Assembly: GCA_963682025.1 (NCBI GenBank)
Contig: OY821521.1
Location: 116,901,604 to 116,965,603, forward strand
From: Cordilura impudica
Taxonomy: Eukaryota; Arthropoda; Insecta; Diptera; Scathophagidae
Reading direction: 5' to 3'
Length of the DNA stretch: 64,000 nt
Shown here: piece by piece, positions 1 to 13,362 of the stretch
Numbering within the stretch: the first letter of the stretch is position 1
How the letters are laid out: the number at the start of each line of letters is the position of its first letter
Program-made: the position numbers and the translations under genes
The notes under the pieces: generated by a model
The model's input: the letters and a program-made list of their open reading frames with translations, nothing else
Database searches by the model: none
Told to the model about the DNA's origin: nothing

Positions 1-660
1 GACAATTAATTTTTTAATTTTTGGTATGGTATCTAATAAAGCATATACTGCAGATCGAAAAGAAAATCCGTTTAATTTTCAATATTAATTTGCAAAGATT
101 TAACTTAGTTGTTAACGGAGTACAATTTCCTGCCCAACCAATCGAATTTAACTATAACAATGATGGTGTAATAATAGTATGAAAACTGTCAAACTGCATG
201 AAAAACCGCATTTAGGTTTCTGAACATGAATAATAATAGCCAAAGGGCGATTCAAAACTGGATGAAAAACTGCATTTAGGATTGTGACTTTGTTATAAAA
301 TAGTGTTGTCAGTACACATTTTTCCTTATCTCGTAACTTTTTTAAATAAAAAATGTATAGTGCCCTTTAGGCTTCAATAAATCATAATGTTTCGACCTAC
401 TTATTGGCTAAAAAAGAAAAAAGGTTTAGAATTTGTATACAGTAACTTCCAAACTGTATGAAAACTGATTCAAAGAGTATCAAAAGTCTTACTTGAACAG
501 ACAGCGAACTAGGCGGATCTGTTTACTAAAAAAGTTTTGTCAATAGCAAATAAATACACATTTTTCCTTATTTGGTAACTTTTTTTAATAAAAAAAAATA
601 TATAGTGTCTTTTTAGGCTTCAATAAATCATAATGTTGCCACATTAGGTTTTCAACACCA
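1..660. repeat. Degenerate dispersed repeat, shared with 36.3-37.1 kb
   Basis: Two stretches here (about 310-390 and 556-637) repeat the same text: a 'cacatttttcctta' segment, then an A-rich run, then 'aggcttcaataaatcataa'. The same blocks, with the preceding 'aaactgcatgaaaaaccgcat' type segment, recur at about 36890-37100, and a shorter relative lies at 39580-39660. No ORF is credible. I read it as an old dispersed repeat with internal duplication. It might be a terminal region of the Maverick-like element whose protease remnant lies at 35.8 kb, but that link rests only on proximity. Confidence 0.6.
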
Positions 661-1333
661 AGTAAGGGGAATACGGGAGTGAGTTTTTGTTAAACGTGGG
701 GAATATGGTGGTGCCCTCTGCGATACTACTTGCGGTGGCAATTGGAAGCTCATCGCGCATCCAAATGTACTGAAAAAGTGTTCTAGAAGGTACAAAAATA
801 TATTACCATCGCCCTTCGATCAATGAACTACAATACGTCTTAGCGCGACTAATTTTTATGAAAATAAAAACGATCAGCGCCAAACTTGTACAGAACAAGG
901 CTTATAATGAGGAGAAAATTTGAGTGGCATCCAAATATTACGAAGATCTCTCCACAAAATTATTTTCCATTTTTACGCAGTTCTCCTCGAAAAGTATCAC
1001 ATAGTAAACTTGAGGCGGGCAATAATTACCACAAGCGAACAGAATATGGCTTCATCGGAGTCCTCTGCATTGTTCGATGGAAAGGATCCATGCATACCAC
1101 ATCGGATAGCGCTTTTAGATTTTATATAACTGTTTTGTTGTATAAAAAATCAAAAACATTAGTTGATAAAGGTATACAACGGTTGGTGCAAAATAGAAAA
1201 TTGAAAAAATTTACAACCTAAAATAAGTAAAATTAAATAATAGAAAAATTGTAATTTAACGACAATAACCAACATTTTTATGTTAACCATTTTTTTTTTA
1301 ATATACTTACTATTTGTTAATAAAATTTTTATT
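661..1333. other. Unassigned sequence with decayed coding-like stretch
   Basis: Less AT-rich than its surroundings. A plus-strand reading from about 800 to 1000 stays open for some 50 codons, is broken by a single stop near 922, and continues. Overlapping plus-strand frames at 886-1221 and 920-1129 are open, but none resembles a protein I know. From 1230 to 1333 the sequence is AT-rich with nothing recognisable. It may be an old pseudogene fragment or chance. Confidence 0.3.
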
Positions 1334-3691
1334 ATACCCTCCACTCCAGTGTGCAGAGGGTATATATAAGTTTGTCATTCCGTTTGTAATAATTAGAAAA
1401 AAAAATTTGGACCCCATAAAATATATATATTTGTGATCCTTATAACAACCGGAGTTGATATAGCGATGTCCGTCTGTCCGTCTGTGGAAATCACGATGAC
1501 GGCATCAATCGGGCAGCTAGGGTGCTCGTTGGCATAAAAAATGATTCATTAACATCCTGAAAAGTTTGCTATTTAAAATCGTCCAAATCGGTCGATTAGG
1601 GCCCGAGATTTGAATGAAGAACTAAAAAAAGTCTTGAAAAAATATAATTTTCTATGTTGTTCTTGTCACGATCACGCCCTCAATAGGATAGCTAGGGTGA
1701 TAATTTTTAGTGAGAATGATTCACCAAATTCATGGGAAGATTTCTACTTCAAAAATTATTAAAATCGGTGGAACAGGTCCAGGTAAATCTATGAAAAATT
1801 AAAAAAAAAATGAAAAACATGATGTTTCCATATTGTTCCTGTTGTTATTCTAAATGTTGCATTGTTGTCATAGCTGGACTTGTTGTTTTTGTGGTCGTTG
1901 TGGTAATAATATAATAAAAACAAACCCTTTGTACATTTTTTTGTGAACTCTGGTAGAAAATTTTAAAAGTTTCCATTGTTTTGGCATCACTAAAAAAATT
2001 TGTTAGATCATTTCTGTCATTGCCACGAGCCTGCATGCAAAATTTCAGATCGATTGGCTCTCGGGAAAGGGGCTAAAAATCGATCCAAAATTTTGTCGAC
2101 AAGCAGACACTACCAGTTAATATAAAGGCAGTAAATAAAGGGAGTAAAAGTTCACCAATAATTTAAAAAACAAATTTTTATGTATTAATTTATTTAAAGA
2201 AAAAAATAATTTAATGAAATAGTAATAATAAAAAAAAATAATATACAATACAAAAAAAAAGAATATATAAATAAAATAAAATAAAGATAAATGCATTCAT
2301 AGCATTATAATACATATAAAAGGTCAATGTTTCCTAACCGTAACCGTAACGAGTCAGTTGTTTTTTTTTTACATGAAAATCATTTAAAACAGTTACCGAA
2401 CGTAACCGGAACGTCCCAATACTTTTCATGTGAAAAAAAGGCTGACACGTTACGTAACAGTTACATGTCGCTAACTTGTTCTTTACACAGGCTACTGCTT
2501 TTGCAACCAACTTCAAGTCTATTTATATAGTTTCGTAAGCATAACTGATAAAATTGTTTCTATTATTTTTTGCTGTAAGTAATAAATTATAAATATACTG
2601 AATTTGCAAACTAAAATGGATACATATATTGGAGGTGCTTTAATACAAAAGAGTTAACGAAACAAAATCAAAAAAAAAAAAAAACAACTCTACAACATCA
2701 ACAATGGCAGTCATATGTTCTTCAAATAGAAAAAAAAACTGCAAGTGTGTTTTGTTGGCTACAAAACATAAATAGTGTTGACAATATAACAAAATATGTA
2801 AAAGAAGTTAGTGCTATGAAATATTTTATTTTGTTAAAAAAAAAATCGCAAAATGAAAGGCTATAATTCCATTAATAATCAAAAGGCGTTAAACTAATTT
2901 ATTTATTTTTACGTTGTACTAATGCATTTTAAATAAGTAAAAGTAATTGTATATTTAAATAAAAATGCATTTGTATTATATGTTGCTGTCGTATTCAGAA
3001 AAATCAAGTAGCTGACTATACGACTACAAATGCTGCTGCCAGCAGTCGTCTATGTGTTTCATTCATGATGTTGCATTTTTTGCGAGCAATACTTACATAT
3101 ATTCTAAATAAAGAAATAATAGTTCTTTTCATACTGCGAAATCTATACAAATATATGTACAAATACTATATGTCAAATTTCAAATTTGCAATAATTGATA
3201 CATTTTTGAAAGAAAATTGTATAATATGAAATGTCTTTAATTTATTTCATAGAAAACAATTTTTTGAGGTGCGTGGATTTTCCATATTTACTGTTTTACT
3301 ATTTTCGTAATGAGGTTAAATGAGTTAAAAAGAATTTAAAATATTTGAAAATATTAGGTGAGGATCCTCAAGATGTAATATACGATCGGTCTAAAACTTT
3401 TCACTTAGAGCCACAGTTAAATTCGAAACAACAAAAACCCATATATTTTGTGCATAAAGTTTAACATTAAATGTGCTTTTCTAAAATGTCTATATATTTT
3501 TTCTCATTCATTTCTGACTATCTTCAATGTAAATTTACCAAAGTTTTTTTTATTGCAATATGTATATAAAACTTAAAAATTTAATATTTTTTATTGTGTA
3601 TTAACTTATTATTCTGCGATTTTCATTACATCACAAAATGTTACAAATTGGCACTACTGTTTCAAAAACAGAAAACTTCTATATCAGTTGA

Positions 3692-4240
3692 AAACAGTTG
3701 ATCTGTAAAACTGTGTGTGAAATTGTGTCAAATAAAATTACAAATATTAATAAATATAATAATACATATATATATATTTTATTAATTTTGTTAAGAATTA
3801 GCACAAAATTGATTTTCCATTTTGCATTTCATTTATAAAGAATTCTGCCATATTTTGTTAAAGGGAAAATCCATTTTTGTTATATTAAAAAAAACAGTCT
3901 TGCATTTAATTTTTCCGTGACTGCCTCAATAATTGCGTAGATGCCACCACAATATTTTTTCTAATTAAAACAGTTGATCTGTAAAACTGTGTGTGAAATT
4001 ATGTCAAATAAAATTACAAATATTAATAAATATAATACATATAGATATTTTATTAATTTTGTTAAGAATTAGCACAAAATTGATTTTCCATTTTGCATTT
4101 CATTTATAAAGAATTCTGCCATATTTTGTTAGAGGGAAAATCCATTTTTGTTATATTAAAAAAAACAGACTTGCATTTAATTTTTCCGTGATTGCCTCAA
4201 TAATTGCGTAGATGCCACCACAATATTTTTTCTAATTAAA
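3692..4240 (+). repeat. Subrepeat of ~275 bp, two copies
   Basis: Two tandem copies (starts 3692 and 3967) of an AT-rich unit beginning 'aaaacagttgatctgtaaaa' and ending near 'gccaccacaatattttt'. The equivalent place in unit 2 (9459-10255) has three copies, so the number changed after or during the 6-kb duplication. A strongly diverged relative lies at about 13060-13210. Confidence 0.8.
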
Positions 4241-4259
4241 TATTAACCAATATCTAACT

Positions 4260-5300
4260 AGAATTGTGATTTATTCTGACTAAAAAGTTCCAATTAAAAG
4301 TTATTCATCCCAATTATGAATATTCTCAAGGAATTTCTTTCTCACGGAAGATACATTTCTCGAGAAAAAAATTCCTCCAATTATAAATTCCGCGTGAACA
4401 AAAAATGATTAACTGGCATCATCGAATTTCGAAGCCACTTGCTTTGCTTATTGACAATTTATTTTCTATTTTTTGTGTGTGTGCAAACGACCCTACAATA
4501 AATGTCCCAATAAACATTTTTGTTTGCTATCAACTTGAGGTGCATTTGAGATCAAATACATTTCTCAAATCTCCAACGTCAATTCTCAAATGCCCTCAAT
4601 AGTTCGAATATAGTCTTCTCAACTTAAAAGGCACATTTTTTATATGGCGATTTTCATAGTTATCAAATTGAGAAATTTGTGATTCTCAACTTGATAGCAA
4701 AGAAATATTTCCAATCGGTATCAAATGGAAGGTACGGAATTGCCATATTAAAAAATATTATACAAATTTTAGAAATGAAAACAATGTACTTTTTTTTAAT
4801 GTTTCAATTTAATTTCATTATATATTTAACATTACTATGTACATATTTAACATTAAATGTACATATTATGTACATTTTTTAAAATCTAGAATTAAAAATA
4901 AATGAATTAATTAGTTGTACATTTTTTGAAAAATTCGACAAAAAGCAAAAATAATTAAAAATATATCAATGATTTATTTGTACTTTTTTGGCATTTTTTA
5001 ATTTAATTTATTATTTATGACATATTTAAATAATATCTCAGACTTAACACAAATCGTATTCAAGTTGAAAAAATGTTTGGTCTCAAGTGGAGAAAAGTGT
5101 TGGATATCCAATTGAGAGTAAAAATGTTTCTCAAAGATTGGAAGTCTCAACTTGATGTCAAGTTGAAAGCAAACAAGGAGAAAAATTGTTCAACCCAAGT
5201 TGAGAATTACATTTGACATCAATTTAAGAACTTAACTTTTCTCCAACATTGGAGAAATAATATTTCAATGCATACTGGGGAATGACCGAAACTAACACAT
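4260..5300. repeat. Part of B segment with many inverted 'caacttga' words
   Basis: This part of segment B, duplicated at 10270-11300, carries repeated and inverted copies of words such as CTCAACTTGA and TCAAGTTGA, concentrated at 4530-4700 and 5060-5270. The arms are imperfect and could form a long irregular foldback. The open frame at 4405-4602 is identical in both copies simply because the DNA is duplicated; it has no protein-like features. Identity of the element is unknown. Confidence 0.4.
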
Positions 5301-5360
5301 AAACAGTTTTTTCCTATTTGAAAAACATATGACTGTCATTGTTGCTGTTGTAGAGTTGTT

Positions 5361-8300
5361 ATACCCTCCACTCCAGTGTGCAGAGGGTATATATAATTTG
5401 TCATTCCGTTTGTAATAATTAGAAAAAAAAATTTGGACCCCATAAAATATATAACAACCGGAGTTGATATAGCGATGTCCGTCTGTCCGTCTGTCCGTCT
5501 GTGGAAATCACGATGACGGCATCAATCGGGCAGCTAGGGTGCTCGTTGGCATAAAAAATGATTCATTAACATCCTGAAAAGTTTGCTATTTAAAATCGTC
5601 CAAATCGGTCGATTAGGGCCCGAGATTTGAATGAAGAACTAAAAAAAGTCTTGAAAAAATATAATTTTCTATGTTGTTCTTGTCACGATCACGCCCTCAA
5701 TAGGATAGCTAGGGTGATAATTTTTAGTGAGAATGATTCACCAAATTCATGGGAAGATTTCTACTTCAAAAATCATTAAAATCGGTGGAACAGGTCCAGG
5801 TAAATCTATGAAAAATTAAAAAAAAAAAATGAAAAACATGATGTTTCCATATTGTTCCTGTTGTTATTCTAAATGTTGCATTGTTGTCATAGCTGGACTT
5901 GTTGTTTTTGTGGTCGTTGTGGTAATAATATAATAAAAACAAACCCTTTGTACATTTTTTTGTGAACTCTGGTAGAAAATTTTAAAAGTTTCCATTGTTT
6001 TGGCATCACTAAAAAATTTGTTAGATCATTTCTGTCATTGCCACGAGCCTGCATGCAAAATTTCAGATCGATTGGCTCACGGGAAAGGGGCTAAAAATCG
6101 ATCCAAAATTTTGTCGACAAGCAGACACTACCAGTTAATATAAAGGCAGTAAATAAAGGGAGTAAAAGTTCACCAATAATTTAAAAAACAAATTTTTATG
6201 TATTAATTTATTTAAAGAAAAAAATAATTAAATGAAATAGTAATAATAATAAAAAAAATAATATACAATACAAAAAAAAAGAATATATAAATAAAATAAA
6301 ATAAAGATAAATGCATTCATAGCATTGTAATACATATAAAAGGTCAATGTTTTCTAACCGTAACCGTAACGAGTCAGTTGTTTTTTTTTTACATGAAAAT
6401 CATTTAAAACAGTTACCGAACGTAACCGGAACGTCCCAATACTTTTCATGTGAAAAAAAGGCTGACACGTTATGTAACAGTTACATGTCGCTAACTTGTT
6501 CTTTACACAGGCTACTGCTTTTGCAGCCAACTTCAAGTCTATTTATATAGTTTCGTAAGCATAACTGATAAAATTGTTTCTATTATTTTTTGCTGTAAGT
6601 AATAAATTATAAATATACTGAATTTGCAAACTAAAATGGATACATATATTGGAGGTGCTTTAATACAAAAGAGTTAACGAAACAAAATCAAAAAAAAAAA
6701 CAACTCTACAACATCAACAATGGCAGTCATATGTTCTTCAAATAGAAAAAAAAACTGCAAGTGTGTTTTGTTGGCTACAAAACAAAAATAGTGTTGACAA
6801 TATAACAAAATATGTAAAAGAAGTTAGTACTATGAAATATTTTATTTTGTTTAAAAAAAAATCGCAAAATGAAAGGCTATAATTCCATTAATAATCAAAA
6901 GGCGTTAAACTAATTTATTTATTTTTACGTTGTACTAATGCATTTTAAATAAGTAAAAGTAATTGTATATTTAAATAAAAATGCATTTGTATTATATGTT
7001 GCTGTCGTATTCAGAAAAATCAAGTAGCTGACTATACGACTACAAATGCTGCTGCCAGCAGTCGTCTATGTGTTTCATTCATGATGTTGCATTTTTTTGC
7101 GAGCAGGAATACCTCGACGATATTCAGACTATCCTGATGCTTACACCACATGAAATGTAATTTCAACAATTGGATCAACAATTTCACTACTAGGAATTTT
7201 ATTTTTATTTTCATACTGCGAAATCTATACAAATATATGTACAAATACTATATGTCAAATTTCAAATTTGCAATAATTGATACATTTTTGAAAGAAAATT
7301 GTATAATATGAAATGTCTTTAATTTATTTCATAGAAAACAATTTTTTGAGGTGAGTGGATTTTCCATATTTACTGTTTTACTATTTTCGTAATGAGGTTA
7401 AATGAGTTAAAAAGAATTTAAAATATTTGAAAATATTAGGTGAGGATCCTCAAGATGTAATATACGATCGGTCTAAAACTTTTCACTTAGAGCCACAGTT
7501 AAATTCGAAACAACATACGTTTTTTCATTATTCTTTTACAAATATGAACATAAGTTTGGCATATTAACTTTCTGTTGTCTTTACAAAATAGAGTTACCGA
7601 GTTCATAATGAGTTTTTTGCTTGCAAAACAGTTCTACATAGTTATATAGAACTATTATTCTGCTTTACCTAAAAAATATCTGATTGCGATTACATCTAAA
7701 TTTTAAAAATTGTTTATAATTACTAAAGCATTATTATTCACAAAAATGCAAAATTGCACTTTTTAAATTTTCCATTCAAATTTAAGAAAATATCAATTCT
7801 TAAAACTGAAATTAAAATTTCCCATTATAAATTATAAAATATTAATTGAATTTCAGAAAATCATATCAAAACGTCGGAAATAATGATTTTAAATTTAGAA
7901 GACATCAATTGCATCAAATTCCAAAAAAAAAAAAACACCAAATATGTTTACATTTAATGTTTACATTAAAAATAAAAAGAAATATTGGCATTCAGGAGAA
8001 ATTAATAGCTTTTCAGTAACTTCTTTTAACGATAGTCGAATCGTTAAAAAAAGAAAAGCAAAATTATCAGTAAAATTTTTAAACGATATTCGCTATTGTT
8101 AAAGTCAGCTGTTGTTGTTTATCTAAACGACTACCATTTTTGTATTGTTTATTCAATCGATAAAAACTTAAATTTTTAGGTTGAAATGTCGTCATACATA
8201 CGTAAATAAAAATAATAAAATAGTGAAAATATTTTGCTTCTATTAAAAAACTTTTTTATATAAATAAAAAAATTAAATAGCATATTCAATTCATTATTTC

Positions 8301-11300
8301 ATTTTCAAATAAATAAACAGAACTATTAGTAAAAAAAATAGAGATATTAAACATACACATAAAATCATCCTGTCAAACACGAAGTATTTTGTTTTTTTCT
8401 ATTCTTTGTGTTTTTCGCTTATTTTGACAAAGATGCCACTCGTTTACAATTTAAATAAATAAAACAATAGATTTGTCGACTGTCGTTAAGATGTATGTAC
8501 TTAGTGAGTCATTTAATCCTTAGCGCAAACAACAATAGCTGTCGATATATTTTGCGATTGTCGGAAAACATTAATTTAAATTCAATGAATTTTATAAAAC
8601 GTCAAATGATATTTAAGAATTGCGAACGTAAAAATTGTAACATAAATAAACGCAATTTGATGAGAATGTTATTTTTTATATATAAATTTTCACAATTTTT
8701 TTTTGGATGAATATTTGAAGTTTTTCAGAAAATAAAGATAACAAATTATTTTATTTAAAATGTTTGGGACATTTGGTTTTTTGCGTTTGGCATCCCTAAT
8801 TTGATTATTTATTATTATAAATTTATTCTCAATGTTTTCCAAATATGGCAATATTTTAATAAAAAAGTTGAGAGAGATTTTTTTTTGGTTATTATTTTGT
8901 TACTCGATCCGACCTATATGGCCGCAATGAAAAAATATTTCGCCAGTTAAAAGAAACTATACAGCCATCTCCAATTAGCACGATTTAATGCATATAGCCA
9001 CCCTACACAACCATTACCTTTGCAATGGAGGTTAGGGCGAGCTATTTAATTAGCAAAAACTAAATTAAACGAGAAGTTATGTCATATAACCGGAAACCAT
9101 GCATATTTTTCCAATATTTTGTTTACATTTATTATCAATACTCAAACCGAGGTGGAGGGTATCAAAGATTCGGCACAGCCGAATTTAACACTCTTGTTTT
9201 TTATAGCATTTTCAAAAAAAAAAAAAGTTTAACATTAAATGTGCTTTTCTAAAATGTCTATATATTTTTTCTCATTCATTTCTGACTATCTTCAATGTAG
9301 ATTTACCAAAGTTTTTTTTATTGCAATATGTATATAAAACTTAAAAATTTAATATTTTTTATTGTGTATTAACTTATTATTCTGCGATTTTCATTACATC
9401 ACAAAATGTTACAAATTGGCACTACTGTTTCAAAAACAGAAAACTTCTAAATCAGTTGAAAACAGTTTATCTGTAAAACTGTGTGTGAAATTGTGTCAAA
9501 TAAAATTACAAATATTAATAAATATAATAATACATATATATATATTTTATTAATTTTGTTAAGAATTAGCACAACATTGATTTTCCATTTTGCATTTCAT
9601 TTATAAAGAATTCTGCCATATTTTGTTAAAGGGAAAATCCATTTTTGTTATATTAAAAAAAAACAGACTTGAATTTAATTTTTCCGTGACTGCCTCAATA
9701 ATTGCGTAGATGCCACCACAATATTTTTTCTAATTAAAACAGTTGATCTGTAAAACTGTGTGTGAAATTGTGTCAAATAAAATTACAAATATTAATAAAT
9801 ATAATACATATATATATTTTATTAATTTTGTTAAGAATTAGCACAAAATTGATTTTCCATTTTGCATTTCATTTATAAAGAATTCTGCCATATTTTGTTA
9901 AAGGGAAAATCCATTTTTGTTATATTAAAAAAAACAGACTTGCATTTAATTTTTCCGTGACTGCCTCAATAATTGCGTAGATGCCACCACAATATTTTTT
10001 CTAATTAAAACAGTTGATCTGTAAAACTGTGTGTGAAATTGTGTCAAATAAAATTACAAATATTAATAAATATAATACATACATATATATATTTTATTAA
10101 TTTTGTTAAGAATTAGCACAAAATTGATTTTCCATTTTGCATTTCATTTATAAAAAATTCTGCCATATTTTGTTAAAGGGAAAATCCATTTTTGTTATAT
10201 TAAAAAAACAGACTTGCATTTAATTTTTCCGTGACTGCCTCAATATTTTTTTCTAATTAAATATTAACCAATATCTAACTAGAATTATGATTTATTCTGA
10301 CTAAAAAGTTCCAATTAAAAGTTATTCATCCCAATTATGAATATTCTCAAGGAATTTCTTTCTCACGGAAAATTCATTTCTCGAGAAAAAAATTTCTCCA
10401 ATTATAAATTCCGCGTGAACAAAAAATGATTAACTGGCATCATCGAATTTCGAAGCCACTTGCTTTGCTTATTGACAATTTATTTTCTATTTTTTGTGTG
10501 TGTGCAAACGACCCTACAATAAATGTCCCAATAAACATTTTTGTTTGCTATCAACTTGAGGTGCATTTGAGATCAAATACATTTCTCAAATCTCCAACGT
10601 CAATTCTCAAATGCCCTCAATAGTTCGAATATAGTCTTCTCAACTTAAAAGGCACATTTTTTATATGGCGATTTTCATAGTTATCAAATTGAGAAATTTG
10701 TGATTCTCAACTTGATAGCAAAGAAATATTTCCAATCGGTATCAAATGGAAGGTACGGAATTGCCATATTAAAAAATATTATACAAATTTTAGAAATGAA
10801 AACAATGTACTTTTTTTAATGTTTCAATTTAATTTCATTATATATTTAACATTACTATGTACATATTTAACATTAAATGTACATATTATGTACATTTTTT
10901 AAAATCTAGAATTAAAAATAAATGAATTAATTAGTTGTACATTTTTTGAAAAATTCGACAAAAAGCAAAAATAATTAAAAATATATCAATGATTTATTTG
11001 TACTTTTTTGGCATTTTTTAATTTAATTTATTATTTATGACATATTTAAATAATATCTCAGACTTAACACAAATCGTATTCAAGTTGAAAAAATGTTTGG
11101 TCTCAAGTGGAGAAAAGTGTTGGATATCCAATTGAGAGTAAAAATGTTTCTCAAAGATTGGAAGTCTCAACTTGATGTCAAGTTGAAAGCAAACAAGGAG
11201 AAAAATTGTTCAACCCAAGTTGAGAATTACATTTGACATCAATTTAAGAACTTAACTTTTCTCCAACATTGGAGAAATATTTCAATGCATACTGGGGAAT

Positions 11301-11377
11301 GACCGAAACTAACACATAAACAGTTTTTTCCTATTTGAAAAACATATGACTGTCATTGTTGCTGTTGTAGAGTTGTT
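5361..11377 (+). repeat. Composite tandem repeat, unit 2 (A'-C-B', most complete)
   Basis: Complete unit of 6017 bp: A' (5361-7513), C (7514-9195) and B' (9228-11377). A' opens with ATACCCTCCAC, and C closes with the inverse, GTGGAGGGTAT (9152-9162), followed by a 'ttcggcacagccgaa' hairpin and 'tttaacactcttg'. A'+C therefore looks like one element of about 3.8 kb with matching inverted ends. The junction B to A is the same at 5340-5375 and 11357-11392, which shows tandem duplication rather than independent insertion. Confidence 0.8.
9459..10255 (+). repeat. Subrepeat of ~273 bp, three copies
   Basis: Copies start at 9459, 9735 and 10007. They are nearly identical to each other and to the two copies in unit 1. 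Each includes 'aattgcgtagatgccacca' near its end; the third is slightly shortened there. Confidence 0.8.
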
Positions 11378-12238
11378 ATACCCTCCACTACAGTGTGCAG
11401 AGGGTATATATAAGTTTGTCATTCCGTTTGTAATAATTAGAAAAAAAATTTTGGACCCCATAAAATTTATATATTTGTGATCCTTATAACAACCGGAGTT
11501 GATATAGCGATGTCCGTCTGTCCGTCTGTGGAAATCACGATGACGGCATCAATCCGGCAGCTAGGGTACTCGTTGACATAAAAATGATTCACTAACATCC
11601 TGAGAAGTTTGCTATTTAAAATCGTCCAAATCGGTCGATTAGGGCCCGAGATTTGAATGAAGAACTAAAAAAGTCTTGAAAAAAAAATAATTTTCTATGT
11701 TGTTCTTGTCACGATCACGCCCTCAATAGTGCAGCTACAGTGATCATTTTTAGTGAGAATGATTCACCAAATTCATGGAAAGATTTCTACTTCAAAAATC
11801 ATTAAAATCGGTGGAACAGGTCCAGGGAAATCTCTGAAAAAGTAAAAAAAAAAATGAAAAACATGATATTTCTATATTGTTCTTGTTGTTATTCCAAATG
11901 TTGCATTGTTTTCATAGCTGGACTTGTTGTTTTTGTGGTCGTTATGGTAACAATATAACAAAAACAAACCCTTTTTACATTTTTTTATCAACTCTGGTAG
12001 AAAAATTTAAAAGTTTCCATTGTTTTGGCATCACTAAAAAAATATGTTAGATCATTTCTGTCATTGCCACAAGCCTGCCTGCAAAATTTCAGATCGATTG
12101 GGTCACGGGAAAGTGGTTAAAATCGATCCAAAATTTTTTCGACAAGCAGACACTACGAGTTAATATAAAGGGAGTAAAAATTCACCAACATCTAAAGCAA
12201 ATAATGCTAAAATACCTAGTTGTTAATAAAAAAAACAA

Positions 12239-12871
12239 TTGGGCAATTCACAATGGGTAATGTATCGTTGTATCTCTTGTATCGTGTATCACTTTACAAT
12301 AGTGTAAAAGTGTTGTTGGTAATTTTCACTGAAAAATCTGATACACGATCCAACTTCATTTGCTATGTTTAGTAAATGTTGTATATTGTATCATAACATA
12401 TCTGTTCCAAGTGAATGCCAGTTTTTATGAAAAAGAAAAAAACAAATACATAGAATATTATCAGCATAAATAATTATAAAATAAAATATGGCAAATAATG
12501 CAAATAACGCAAATACATCGATAAGTTTATTTATATAAAAATTAATGTTTATATTTTTAGTATGTATTTTCTCTTTCAGTACCAACCAAAACATTTATGT
12601 AACATTTTTTTTTTTTCATTATAAATTAAAATGCAAGAGGTACGTAACTAAAACTCCAGGGTATATCTCACGACCAAAAAGCAAACACTGACAAGTGTTT
12701 TCTCTTATACAAAATAGCAGAAGCGACGAAGCGATCTTTCCCCGTTGGATCGAAAATTACTAAAGAAAGCGTTTTACAATATGAAAATACAACTGAGTGT
12801 TCACAACAAATGATTGTATTGTGTATTTCAATACAACATACAATATACAACACCTGTTGTGAATTGCCCAA
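12239..12871. mobile_element. Non-autonomous TIR element, 633 bp
   Basis: Perfect 15-bp terminal inverted repeats, TTGGGCAATTCACAA at 12239-12253 and its complement at 12857-12871. If the ends are taken as TGGGC...GCCCA, a 3-bp direct repeat AAT flanks the element. The interior (12391-12886) has only chance ORFs. A 3-bp duplication would fit a PIF/Harbinger-like MITE, but the superfamily is inferred and the boundary is ambiguous by a base or two. Confidence 0.65.
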
Positions 12872-13309
12872 ATGTAAATTTAGCAAAAAAATTTATGTAT
12901 TAATTTATTTAAATAGAAAAACACAAAAATAACGTTTGATGTTGTATTTTTTGTGTGTAATATTTAAATATACATACATACACATATTAAATAATACAAA
13001 TAATGTACATATATTATATATATGTATGTATGTATATTCATAGTAACTGCATGTTAGAAATAAATCGGTTATTTTATTTACATAAAATTCTGCAGTATTT
13101 TGTTGTGGGGAAAATACATTTCTTTTGTATTAACAGAGTGTCACTTCATTTTGCTCAGCGTGACTATGCCACAGTAGATGCCGCCATAATTTTTGTTTGT
13201 TCTAATTAGCTTTGCAATAGTTATTTCTATTTTAACATGAATGTTAATATTTTCATCTAGATATCATACAGAACAATGTTAAGAGTATACACGGGTTGGT
13301 CTTTTATTT
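12872..13309. other. AT-rich spacer with microsatellite and a diverged B subrepeat
   Basis: Contains a short TATG/TATA microsatellite at about 13000-13035. At about 13060-13210 it has a diverged relative of the ~275-bp subrepeat seen at 3.7 and 9.5 kb. No gene is supported. Confidence 0.5.
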
Positions 13310-13362
13310 CATACGTTTTTTCATTATTCTTTTACAAATATGAACATAAGTTTGGCATATTA

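Larger units (their letters stand above)
1334..5360 (+). repeat. Composite tandem repeat, unit 1 (A-B, lacking C)
   Basis: First of three head-to-tail units. Segment A (1334 to about 3433) opens with ATACCCTCCAC, forms a hairpin with the following GAGGGTAT, and matches 5361-7513 almost base for base. Segment B (about 3458-5360) matches 9228-11377. Segment C, present in units 2 and 3, is absent here. A is a non-coding dispersed fly repeat; the short ORFs in it (for example 2327-2530) are chance. One block differs between A copies: about 36 bp at 3090-3126 is replaced by about 105 bp at 7107-7208. Confidence 0.8.

Noticed and set aside
4405..10623. Identical 65-residue ORFs at 4405-4602 and 10426-10623
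   Set aside because: They lie in duplicated segment B, with repeated words and no domain; conservation is explained by the duplication.
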